From: JBKBRC01 sp046292345
GTDB taxonomy: Bacteria > Bacteroidota > Rhodothermia > Rhodothermales > Rubricoccaceae
NCBI GenBank assembly: GCA_046292345.1
Contig: JBKBRC010000003.1
Span: forward strand, 1-64,000
Reading direction: 5' to 3'
DNA: 64,000 nucleotides
Shown here in pieces: positions 32,685 through 40,734 of this stretch. A model generated the notes under the pieces. The model did not search any database and was not told where the DNA came from. It was given only the letters and a program-made list of their open reading frames with translations. Each line of letters begins with the position of its first letter. The first letter of the stretch is position 1. The translations under genes were made by a program, and so were the position numbers.

Positions 32685-34020
32685 TTACGGTGTCAGCCGT
32701 CGTGAAGGGCGCCGAGACGTAGAACGAGGGGATGAGCGAGAGCAGCACCGCGGCTGCGAGCAGCGCCGCCGCACGCCGCCAGGGGTTGGGCTGCGCCCGC
32801 ACGCGGAGCGCGCGCGCGATGGCGCTGCCCCAGAAAAGGAGCAGCGCGCCCAGGCCCACGACGCCGAACTTGTACCACATCGTCAGGTAGCCGTTGTGGG
32901 CGTAGCTCTTGACCCAGGTCGTGCGCGTCGTCACGTCGAAGAAGGCGAAGTCCGTCCCGAGGCCGTAGCCGACGATGGGGTTGGCGAGCACGAGCGGCCA
33001 GAGGCTGCGCGACTCGAGCAGGCGGTTGAGGAACGAGATGTCCACCTTGCCGGCCGTGCCGATGCTGAGCAGACGGTCGAGCAGGCCGTAGGCCAGCAGC
33101 AGCAGCATGTCGCCGGCGATCAGGTAGGCGGCCCCGGTGCTGGCCACCACGGCCAGCAGGGCGCCCGCGCCGAGCCGCCGCCGCTCCCGGCCTCGGGCAA
33201 GCGCGAAGACGACCGCGGCGCCCAGCGCAAGCGAGACGTAGTACGCGCGCCACTGCGTCAGCACGACACCGACGGCAAACGCGGCGAAGCCTGCCACGCC
33301 GAGCAAGAAGGCGGCCGGGCGCCGGCTGACCGCGGCAAGCGCCAGGCTCGCCAGGGCGGCGCTCATCAGGATGAGCTCGTTCGACGTCGCGCGCGCGCGC
33401 GCCACCTCCCAGGCGTACGTCGCGGCCACGATCGTCTCCTGGAAGTGGAGCACGTTGCGGAAGAGCGACACCGAGCCCAGGTAGACGATGAGCAGGAGCA
33501 CCAGGCGCGTCCCGTTCTCGTAGCGCTCGCACGCCTCGCGGACGGGGAAGTAAAACCCCAGCATCGAGAGCGCGATCCACTCGCGCAGGCCCTGACCCGG
33601 GTTGCCGCCGTGCAGCAGCGTCAGGAAGAGCGCCGCCGTCATGTACAGCATGAAGAAGGCGAGCGCGCCCTCGCCGACGCCCCGCACGAGGCGCTCGCGG
33701 TAGACGAGCATCCGGAGCGTGTACCACGCGGCGAAGTAGCCCAGGTAGTACAGCCCGAACACGACCTCCATCGGCTGGATGCCCGCGGTGCGGTTGAGCG
33801 CCAGGCCGGCAAGGACCAGGGCGAGCGCGAGCGGCGCCAGCGGATGCGCGCGCACGAGCCCGAGCGCGAGCAGGCCGCCGAGCGTCAGCGGCAGCGCGAG
33901 CGCGAGCCATGGCAGGCTGCTCGCGGCGGCCAGGGCGAGCGCGAGCGCGCACAGCCCGGCCATGCCGAGCAGCACGAGGGCCGTCGGGAGGGCGGAGCGG
34001 GCGTCGGCGGCGGCAGGCAC
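32584..34020 (-). CDS. O-antigen polymerase/ligase-like membrane protein (Wzy/WaaL type)
   Basis: This 478-residue polytopic protein has the layout of O-antigen ligases/polymerases: many helices with a large periplasmic loop between about residues 300 and 370 that contains NPIVGYGLGTDFAFFD and SYAHNGYLTMWYKFGVVG. The latter is the conserved HN-G..Y.G-type region of the Wzy_C family. It starts at a GTG 5 nt after the Wzz-like gene stop, so it lies in an operon with the co-polymerase. Its 3' end overlaps the convergent glycosyltransferase by 101 nt. Whether it polymerises repeats or ligates a glycan to lipid cannot be decided; pairing with a Wzz favours polymerase. Confidence 0.82.
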   Translation of the reverse strand: MPAAADARSALPTALVLLGMAGLCALALALAAASSLPWLALALPLTLGGLLALGLVRAHPLAPLALALVLAGLALNRTAGIQPMEVVFGLYYLGYFAAWYTLRMLVYRERLVRGVGEGALAFFMLYMTAALFLTLLHGGNPGQGLREWIALSMLGFYFPVREACERYENGTRLVLLLIVYLGSVSLFRNVLHFQETIVAATYAWEVARARATSNELILMSAALASLALAAVSRRPAAFLLGVAGFAAFAVGVVLTQWRAYYVSLALGAAVVFALARGRERRRLGAGALLAVVASTGAAYLIAGDMLLLLAYGLLDRLLSIGTAGKVDISFLNRLLESRSLWPLVLANPIVGYGLGTDFAFFDVTTRTTWVKSYAHNGYLTMWYKFGVVGLGALLLFWGSAIARALRVRAQPNPWRRAAALLAAAVLLSLIPSFYVSAPFTTADTVIMFALMLGLAAGQPLRPALPPAPGAAMSGSATA

Positions 34021-34025
34021 GGGGG

Positions 34026-35360
34026 CTAGCGCTGCCGCGCGCGCTGGAACGCGAGGGCCCAGGTCTGGCGTCGGCGGCGCACGAACTCGGCGCCGAGGGC
34101 GACGAGCACGCAGAGCAGGAGGGCCGAGAGCGTCGCCGAGAGCACGATCACGGCGCGCTTGGGACGCGCCTTGCGCTCCGGGACGGCCGGCGCGTCGAGC
34201 ACCTGCACGGCCACGCGGTCGCGCTCCTCGTCGAAACGGGCCTGCTCGAGCAGCGGGCGGGCCTGCTCCATCAGAGCCTGCTGGATCAGCAGCTCCTGGT
34301 AGAGCGCGGCGTACTCGGACGCGACAGCCGGCAGGCGCCGCAGCGGGACGGGCATCACGGCCTCGCGCCCCCCGAGCAGGTTGCTCTGGGCGCGCCGCGC
34401 GGCGGCGAGCGCCTGCGCGCTGGCCTGCACCTCCGGGTTCTCGTCCCCGTAGAGCGCGCGCAGCGCCTCGTACTGCGTCTCGGCCCGTGCCACCTCCACG
34501 CGCGCCGACGCGACGGACTCGATCAGGCCCTGCGCCATCGTGGGCAACTCGATCACGCCGTGGCGCTCCTGGAAGGCGCGCATGGCCTCGCGCGCCTCGG
34601 CCATGTTGTTCTCAATCTCGCGGTAGCGGCTCTCGACGTACTCGCGGAAGCGTCCGGCGCCCTGAAGGGCAAGCTCTTCGTTGCGGCGGTTGAGTTCGTC
34701 CACGTAGAAGCTCGCGATCTGGGCCGCCCGGCGCGGGTCGCGGTCGTAAGCCGTGATCTCGAGGTACTCGTACTCCATGTCGACGGCGATCGCGACGTTC
34801 TTACGCAGCGCGCGCTGCGCCGCCTCGCGGGGGTAGCGTTTGTCCTCGAGCTCGTAGGCGCGGATGAGGTCGAAGCGGTCGATGACCGCGTTCTGCATCG
34901 TCTCGCTGTTGAGGATGGCGAGGTAGCGCGTGTAGTCGCCGCCGCCGCCGCTGCCGAGCAGCGACGACGCGATGGGCGACAGGTTACCGATGAGCGCGCT
35001 CAGGCCGCCGCTCCCGGCGGCCGACTCGGGCGGCAGCACGCGCGCCGTGGCGGCGTACCACTTGGGCAGCAGCAGGCTGACCACGACCGCGGCGATGGCC
35101 GTGAGCAGCGTCACGCCCGCGATCGCGAAGCGCCACCGGTGCAGCGCCGCCGCGGCCGTCCAGAAGGCGCTCTCCGCGCGCTCCCTGCGGGCTGCGTCCG
35201 ACAGGGCGCCGTCCGACGGGGCGCCGTCCGTCAGGGCGCCGTCCGTCAGGGCGCCGTCAGAGGGGGCGTCTCCCGGCTCGGACACCGGGTAGCCCGGGCC
35301 GGAGGGAGGGCCGTCGCCGCCGGCTGAAACCAAGGCAGGGGGGAGCTCGGAAGACCGCAT
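34026..35360 (-). CDS. Wzz-type polysaccharide co-polymerase / chain-length determinant
   Basis: This 444-residue inner-membrane protein has a hydrophilic N-terminal tail, helix 1 (about 75-97, AIAGVTLLTAIAAVVVSLLL), a long periplasmic coiled-coil region and a C-terminal helix (about 405-428) with a basic end. This is the Wzz/PCP architecture without a tyrosine kinase domain. It controls polymer length with Wzy and the exporter. The N-tail (residues 30-55) consists of repeats DGAPS/DGALT/DGALS encoded by a 15-bp tandem repeat at 35196-35270. It is located between the SLBB exporter and the polymerase on the same strand. Confidence 0.88.
   Translation of the reverse strand: MRSSELPPALVSAGGDGPPSGPGYPVSEPGDAPSDGALTDGALTDGAPSDGALSDAARRERAESAFWTAAAALHRWRFAIAGVTLLTAIAAVVVSLLLPKWYAATARVLPPESAAGSGGLSALIGNLSPIASSLLGSGGGGDYTRYLAILNSETMQNAVIDRFDLIRAYELEDKRYPREAAQRALRKNVAIAVDMEYEYLEITAYDRDPRRAAQIASFYVDELNRRNEELALQGAGRFREYVESRYREIENNMAEAREAMRAFQERHGVIELPTMAQGLIESVASARVEVARAETQYEALRALYGDENPEVQASAQALAAARRAQSNLLGGREAVMPVPLRRLPAVASEYAALYQELLIQQALMEQARPLLEQARFDEERDRVAVQVLDAPAVPERKARPKRAVIVLSATLSALLLCVLVALGAEFVRRRRQTWALAFQRARQR
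35196..35270. repeat. In-frame 15-bp tandem repeat in the Wzz N-terminal tail
   Basis: Five units of about GTCCGTCAGGGCGCC (four good, the last degenerate) encode the pentapeptide repeat DGAxS/T on the minus strand. The period is a multiple of three, so copy-number change would lengthen or shorten the cytoplasmic tail without a frameshift. Confidence 0.85.
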
Positions 35361-35465
35361 AGCTGGACGGTGGGCGATCGGCGGGAGGGGGCGCAGCGGT
35401 GCGGCGCGAAGGCGGGGGGCCGAAGCGAGAACGCTACGGTGGCGGGGCGCTGCCGCGGCGGGGCG

Positions 35466-37259
35466 CTACTGCCTCAGGGCGATGAAGGCGACGACGAGCG
35501 AGGCCGTCGTACCAAGGACGCTCACGATGGTCTGGATGGTCTGAAAGCGCGCTTGCCGCATCTCCATGCGGTCCTGGCGCTCTTCGCTGCGCTCCGCGCG
35601 CTGCTCGGCGCGTTCCTGGAGCGCGAGCTGCGCGAGCTCGAGGTTCTCGGCCATCGGCGCGCGGTCGACGAAGACAGCGTCGCCGGGCTGGAGGGGCGGC
35701 GCGTCGGCGGCAGGGATGAGGCGGCCCGTGCCGGCCTCGAGCACGAAGACGCGCTGGGCGCCCGGCCCGGGGCCGCCGGCATCGGCGACGTAGTCCTCGG
35801 CCCGGCGGCCAGGGACGAAGGGCACGTAGCCGGCCTGCTGGACCTGCCCGAACACGCGCACGCCGCCCACGTCGCGCGGCACGACGAGGCGGTCGCCGTC
35901 GAGCAGGGTGACGGGCTGGGCGCCGGAGGCGGCGCGCGGCAGGTCTATCGCCACGCGCGGCGTGCGGTAGATCTCGCTCATCAGGAAGCCGCGCCCGAAC
36001 AGGTCGAGGTCTACGAGGCGCGGCGCTTCGCCCTGCACGTCCACGGGCAGGTCCCGCATGCGGCGCTCGAGGTAGGCCCCGCGGGCGAGCGCGTCGGGCT
36101 CGAGGCCGCCGGCCATAGCCACGAGCTCCTGGAGCGTCGTCTGGCCGGAGCGGATGGGATAGAGGCCCGGATAGGCGACGGCGCCGGCGATCTCGGCGAG
36201 GCCGGCCTCGGGCTCGGCCTCGACGGCGAACACCTGGTCGCGTGGGCCGACCGGGAGCGAGGCCGCCTGCGCGAGCGCGTACGTCTGCGCCGCACCGCTG
36301 CCGGCGCGGATGAGGCGCACCCCGCCGAGGCGCGCCGCGGCGTCCTCGCCGGCCGCGATCACGAGCAGGTCCATTGCCGTGTCGCCGGGGCGGAAGTCGT
36401 AGAGGCCGGGGCGTGGCACGGCGCCCGAGACAACGATGCCCTCGGCAATGGGATCGAACGTGGGCACCGTGAGCACGTCGCCGTCGCGCAGGACGGGGTT
36501 GTGCGCGACGTCGCCGGTGGCGAAGTAGCGCATCAGGTCCACGCGCGAGGAGCGGCCATCGGCGTGGCGCACGGTGATGTTGCGGAGCGCCGGGCGCGCC
36601 TCGGTGCTCATCTGCGAGCGGACCGCCTCGGGGCGGCCATAGTCGGCCAGGCGGCGCGCGCTGGGCTGTCCCGAGGCCAGCGCGAGCGCGTCCTCGACGC
36701 GGGCCGTCGCGCGCACGGCGTGCCGGCCTGGCAGCGGCACTGCGCCCGAGACGTGCACGAAGAACTGCCGCGGCTGCGCCAGCGCGATATCCGTCACGAC
36801 GTTGGCGTAGCGGCGCTGCAGCGCCGCCCCGACGGTGCTCTTGACAGCCGCGAGCGAGCGCCCGGCGACGCTGAAGCTGCCCGCCTCGGGCACGACGAGC
36901 GTGCCGTCGGCGGAGACGGTGACAGGGATCTGGCGGCCGAGTGCGCCGCCGATGGAGACCGTGAACAGGTCGCCCGGTCCCACAAGGTAGGCCGCTGCGT
37001 CGAGCGGGCCTTCGAGGACGAGCGCGTCGGTGGGCAGCCCGCGCGTGGGGGCCGGCAGGCGGACGCCGGCGCCCGGCGTAGCCGTTCCCGGAAGCCCCAC
37101 GCCATCTGCGGGGAGCGTGGCGGGAGGTGTGGTCTGCGCGCGCGCTGCGCCGGGTGCAAGCGTCAGGACGAGCGCGAACGCCGGGACGAGCGCGAACGCC
37201 GGGACGAGCGCGGCGATGCGGCGCGCAGGGAGCGGCGTGCGCCGCGCAAGAAACGTCAT
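35466..37259 (-). CDS. Polysaccharide export protein with SLBB domains (Wza-like)
   Basis: This 597-residue secreted protein has a signal peptide ending ARAQ, a Poly_export domain (VGPGDLFTVSIGGALG, VSADGTLVVPEAGSFSVAG) and several SLBB repeats (VSGAVPLPGRHAV, VSGAVPRPGLYDF, IAGAVAYPGLYPI, VFGQVQQAGYVPF). The C-terminus carries a charged coiled coil (about 540-575) and a final hydrophobic helix ending FIALRQ, which could form the outer-membrane alpha-helical pore as in Wza. There is no lipobox. The ATG at 37259 opens on the signal peptide, which contains an 18-bp DNA repeat. It is first in the exporter-Wzz-polymerase unit. Confidence 0.9.
   Translation of the reverse strand: MTFLARRTPLPARRIAALVPAFALVPAFALVLTLAPGAARAQTTPPATLPADGVGLPGTATPGAGVRLPAPTRGLPTDALVLEGPLDAAAYLVGPGDLFTVSIGGALGRQIPVTVSADGTLVVPEAGSFSVAGRSLAAVKSTVGAALQRRYANVVTDIALAQPRQFFVHVSGAVPLPGRHAVRATARVEDALALASGQPSARRLADYGRPEAVRSQMSTEARPALRNITVRHADGRSSRVDLMRYFATGDVAHNPVLRDGDVLTVPTFDPIAEGIVVSGAVPRPGLYDFRPGDTAMDLLVIAAGEDAAARLGGVRLIRAGSGAAQTYALAQAASLPVGPRDQVFAVEAEPEAGLAEIAGAVAYPGLYPIRSGQTTLQELVAMAGGLEPDALARGAYLERRMRDLPVDVQGEAPRLVDLDLFGRGFLMSEIYRTPRVAIDLPRAASGAQPVTLLDGDRLVVPRDVGGVRVFGQVQQAGYVPFVPGRRAEDYVADAGGPGPGAQRVFVLEAGTGRLIPAADAPPLQPGDAVFVDRAPMAENLELAQLALQERAEQRAERSEERQDRMEMRQARFQTIQTIVSVLGTTASLVVAFIALRQ
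37165..37212. repeat. In-frame 18-bp tandem repeat inside the exporter signal peptide
   Basis: Two full units (37165-37182 and 37183-37200) and 12 bp of a third encode repeated ALVPAF in the hydrophobic core of the signal peptide. Each unit adds six hydrophobic residues in frame, so repeat number directly sets the length of the h-region. Confidence 0.85.
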
Positions 37260-37388
37260 CTGCTGCCTAGACCGGAAAAAAGGCGGGCGTAGCAATCGGT
37301 CCGATCGGAGAGACGGCAGGTGGCGGACACGCGTAAACTCGCCGCTCAAGGTACGGCGCCGCGCGCCGAGCCGTCAACAGACCTTCCG

Positions 37389-38258
37389 ATGCCTGCTCCC
37401 GCTCTGCTGCGCCGTGCTGCGCCTGCCAAGCTCAACCTCGGCCTGCATGTGCTCCGCCGCCGCGCAGACGGCTACCACGACCTCGAGACCGTCTTCCTGC
37501 CCATCGCCTGGGCCGACGTGCTCGAGGCCGAGCCGGCGCCCGCGCTCGCGCTCTCGACGTCGGACCCGGCGCTGCCCGCCGACGCGCGCAACCTGGTCTG
37601 GCGGGCTGCCGAGGCGCTGGCCAGCCACGCCGGGATCGTGCCGGCGGCGCGGCTGCACCTCGAGAAGCACGTGCCCTACGGCGCCGGGCTCGGCGGCGGC
37701 TCCTCGGACGCGGCGGCGGCGCTGCGTCTGCTCGCGCAGCTCTGGAAGCTGGACGTGACGCCGCGCGCGCTGCACGAGATCGCAACGGCGCTCGGCGCCG
37801 ACGTGCCGTTCTTCCTCGGCCGCGCGCCGGCACTCGGCGAGGGCATCGGGGAGCGCCTGACCCCGCTCCGCCGCGCCGACGGCGCGCTCTACCGCTGCCC
37901 GTTCGCGCTCTGCGTGGCCGTGCCGGAGGTCCACGTATCCACCGCCGAGGCGTACCGGCTCGTCGCGCCGCACGACCGCGGCCGGCCGGACGTGGCCGCG
38001 GCGGTGCTCTCCGACGACCTCGAGCGCTGGCGCCGCGAGCTCACGAACGACTTCCAGGTGCCCGTTGAGGCGGCGCACCCGGCGATTGCGGCGGCGCGAC
38101 GTGCGCTCGCCGAGGCTGGCGCCGCCTATGCGGCCATGTCGGGCTCGGGCGCGGCTGTGTTCGGCGTGTTCGAGAGCGACGCGGCGGCGGCGGCGGCGGC
38201 CGAGGCGCTCGGCCGCGCGGGGCTGCGCACCTGGAGCGGGCGGCAGGCCGGGGCCTGA
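37389..38258 (+). CDS. ispE: 4-diphosphocytidyl-2-C-methyl-D-erythritol kinase
   Basis: This 289-residue GHMP kinase phosphorylates CDP-ME in the non-mevalonate isoprenoid pathway. It starts APAKLNLGLHVLRRRADGYHDLETV, has the ATP loop PYGAGLGGGSSDAAAAL near residue 95, DVPFFLGR and the C-terminal MSGSGAAVFGVF. The ATG at 37389 gives the standard N-terminus. It diverges from the polysaccharide exporter and converges on sbcD with 18 nt between stops. It implies that this organism uses the MEP pathway for isoprenoids. Confidence 0.96.
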   Translation: MPAPALLRRAAPAKLNLGLHVLRRRADGYHDLETVFLPIAWADVLEAEPAPALALSTSDPALPADARNLVWRAAEALASHAGIVPAARLHLEKHVPYGAGLGGGSSDAAAALRLLAQLWKLDVTPRALHEIATALGADVPFFLGRAPALGEGIGERLTPLRRADGALYRCPFALCVAVPEVHVSTAEAYRLVAPHDRGRPDVAAAVLSDDLERWRRELTNDFQVPVEAAHPAIAAARRALAEAGAAYAAMSGSGAAVFGVFESDAAAAAAAEALGRAGLRTWSGRQAGA

Positions 38259-38276
38259 AGCGCACCGCCCGGACGC

Positions 38277-39536
38277 TCAGCCCGCCGGCGGTGAGCCGTC
38301 GAGCTCGGCCTCGAGGGCGAGGGCGGCGGCGACGAGGTCGTCGCGGAGCGGCGCGAGCGCGTCGTGCTGCGCCACGTATCGCTCCATCGCCTCACGCAGG
38401 GCCATGTCGCGCCGGACTGAGGTGCGGCGCTGCCGCTCGGCGGCGTCCACGCTGCGCTCGATGGCGGCTACGGTGTCGGCCGGCGCGAGGGCATCGCGAA
38501 TGGCCGCGGCGTCTACCAGCGGGGCCTGCGCCTCGTCCACGCGGTAGCGCACGCGCACGACGGCGTCGGCGATCGCGTGCTGCCCGATGGCGGCCGCGAT
38601 GGCGGCCGTCGGGTCGGGCGCCCCGCGCGCGTCCACCTCGATCGGCACGAAGCGGCGGGCAGGCGTGGGCACGAACGTGTAGCGCGCGCGCGCGCCGGCC
38701 GGGCGCGCCGGGTCGAGGTCTACGAGGACGAAGCCCTTCTCGGCGTCGTGCTCCTTGAACGAGATCCGGTCGATGGAGGACGCGTAGACGACCGGCGGGC
38801 CGTCGCCGCGCTCGTAGGCGTCGCGGTTGCGATCCTGGAAGCGGTGGATGTGCCCGAGCGCGACGTAGTCGATGCCGGGCTGCGCGAGCGCCCCGACCGA
38901 GAACGTGGGCTCGTGCGCGATCACGCTGGCGCGCTCGGAGCCGCTGAGCTCGGCATTCTGCACCGTCAGATGGCCCACGAGCACGGCCGGCAGCGACGGG
39001 TCGAGCTCGGCGGCGGCCTGCTGCACGAAGGCGGTGTACTTGGCCTCGATCAGGTCGCGGATCTCATGGGGCGTCTTGCGGCGGTGCTCCTCGCGCGAGA
39101 GGATGCGCGAGCGGATGGGCCACGGCAGCGCGATCAGCTGCAGCGGCCCGCTGCGCGTGTCGATGCGCGCCGTGGCCGGCGTGGCGAAGACATGCACACC
39201 CTGGCGCAGCAGGCCGAAGATGTCTACCGACGACGCCTTGCCGAAGGCGACCGGGTGGTCGTGGTTGCCGACGACCATCACGATGGGGATGCCGGCATCG
39301 GCGACGGGCCGGAGCGCCTCGGCGAAGAGCTTCTGCTGCGTGGGCGTCGGGTCGGCGGTGCGGTAGGCGTCGCCGGCGAAGAGGAACGCGTCGACGCGCT
39401 CGTCGAGGGCGCGGGCGACGACGGCGTCGAAGCAGCGGCGGAAGTCGAGCAGGCGCGTGTTGAGGCCGGTCTCGGGATCGAGCCGGCCGTGCGTCTCGTA
39501 GCCGATGTGGATGTCGGCGCAGTGGAGCAGCTTCAT
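38277..39536 (-). CDS. sbcD: SbcD/Mre11-type metallophosphoesterase exonuclease
   Basis: This 419-residue calcineurin-like phosphoesterase has the Mre11/SbcD motif order: HCADIHIG (5-12), FAGDAYR, VGNHDHPV, VGHLTVQN and VALGHIHR. SbcD normally works with the SbcC ATPase to process hairpins and DNA ends; no sbcC is adjacent, and the C-terminus is helical and charged as in SbcD. The last gene of the long minus-strand operon, it follows tgt by 56 nt. The start at 39536 is the ATG directly before the first phosphoesterase motif. Confidence 0.87.
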   Translation of the reverse strand: MKLLHCADIHIGYETHGRLDPETGLNTRLLDFRRCFDAVVARALDERVDAFLFAGDAYRTADPTPTQQKLFAEALRPVADAGIPIVMVVGNHDHPVAFGKASSVDIFGLLRQGVHVFATPATARIDTRSGPLQLIALPWPIRSRILSREEHRRKTPHEIRDLIEAKYTAFVQQAAAELDPSLPAVLVGHLTVQNAELSGSERASVIAHEPTFSVGALAQPGIDYVALGHIHRFQDRNRDAYERGDGPPVVYASSIDRISFKEHDAEKGFVLVDLDPARPAGARARYTFVPTPARRFVPIEVDARGAPDPTAAIAAAIGQHAIADAVVRVRYRVDEAQAPLVDAAAIRDALAPADTVAAIERSVDAAERQRRTSVRRDMALREAMERYVAQHDALAPLRDDLVAAALALEAELDGSPPAG

Positions 39537-39592
39537 GCGGGGCGACGGGCGCAGAGGGGGGACGCGCAAGATCGGCAGGGCGGGCGGGCCGG

Positions 39593-40729
39593 TCAGGCGC
39601 GCCGTGCGACGCGCGCGGACCAGGCGGCGCGGAAGGCCGGGAAGCGGCCCTCGAGGATCGCCGCGCGCATCTCCCGCATGAGCCAGAGATAGAACGCGAG
39701 GTTCTGCACCGACGCGATCTCCATGAACAGCGGCTCGTTGGCGATCGTGAGGTGGCGCAGGTACGCCTTCGAGAACGTGCGCGCGGCGTAGTGGTCCAGC
39801 CCCGGATCGATGGGTGCGAAGTCGGTCTTCCAGCGCGCGTTCTTGATGTTGACGATGCCCTCGGTAGTGAAGAGGGTGCCGTTGCGCGCGTTGCGGGTCG
39901 GCATGACGCAGTCGAACATGTCCACGCCGCGGGCGACGTTCTCGACGAGGTTCTGCGGCGTGCCGACGCCCATGAGGTAGCGCGGCCGGTCGGCCGGCAG
40001 CTCCTCCGCCACGACCTCGACGGTGTCGTACATGGCCTGCGCGGCCTCGCCGACCGAGAGGCCGCCGATAGCGTAGCCCTCGGCGTCGAGCTCGAGGAGC
40101 GCGCGGGCGCTCTCGCGGCGCACGGCAGCGTGCGTGGCGCCCTGCACGATGGGGAAGAGGGCCTGGTGGTGGCCGTAGCGCGGGGCGGTGGCGCGGTAGC
40201 GCGCGAAGCAGCGGTGCGCCCAGCGTACGGTGAGCGCGTTCGAGCGGCGCGCCGTAGGCTCGTCCACGGTCCCCGGCGGGCACTCGTCGAGGACCATCAT
40301 GATGTCCGAGCCGATGTCGCGCTGCGTGTCCACGACCGACTCGGGCGTGAACGTGTGGCGGGTGCCGTCGAGGTGGCTCTGAAACGTGACGCCGTCCTCG
40401 GAGAGCGCGCGCAGGCCGGTGAGGGAGAACACCTGGAACCCGCCCGAGTCGGTCAGGATGGGGCGGTCCCAGGCCATGAACGGATGCAGGCCGCCGGCGG
40501 CACGCAGCACCTCGCGGCCGGGCCGCAGGTAGAGGTGGTACGTGTTGCCGAGGATGATCTGCGCGCGCACGTCCTCGCGGAGCGCGCGCGGCGCGACGCC
40601 CTTGACGGAGCCGGCCGTGCCGACGGGCATGAAGATGGGCGTCTCGACGACGCCGCGGTCGGTATGGAGCAGGCCCGCGCGCGCGCCCGTCTCGGAGCAC
40701 GTCGCCTGGAGCTCGAAGCGGAGCGGCAT
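39593..40729 (-). CDS. tgt: tRNA-guanine transglycosylase (queuine/preQ1)
   Basis: This 378-residue enzyme exchanges G34 for preQ1 in tRNAs with GUN anticodons. Visible motifs are the general acid/base Asp in LTDSGGFQVFSL, GGLSVGEA, MGVGTPQNLVE and the nucleophile Asp in MFDCVMPTRNARNG. The C-terminal zinc-site segment, CxCxxC...H in E. coli, here reads IDPGLDHYAARTFSKAYLRHL: the three cysteines are replaced and only the His in RHL remains. I recall the same loss in other Bacteroidota Tgt, so it is probably lineage-specific rather than a defect. Confidence 0.95.
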   Translation of the reverse strand: MPLRFELQATCSETGARAGLLHTDRGVVETPIFMPVGTAGSVKGVAPRALREDVRAQIILGNTYHLYLRPGREVLRAAGGLHPFMAWDRPILTDSGGFQVFSLTGLRALSEDGVTFQSHLDGTRHTFTPESVVDTQRDIGSDIMMVLDECPPGTVDEPTARRSNALTVRWAHRCFARYRATAPRYGHHQALFPIVQGATHAAVRRESARALLELDAEGYAIGGLSVGEAAQAMYDTVEVVAEELPADRPRYLMGVGTPQNLVENVARGVDMFDCVMPTRNARNGTLFTTEGIVNIKNARWKTDFAPIDPGLDHYAARTFSKAYLRHLTIANEPLFMEIASVQNLAFYLWLMREMRAAILEGRFPAFRAAWSARVARRA

Positions 40730-40734
40730 CGGCG

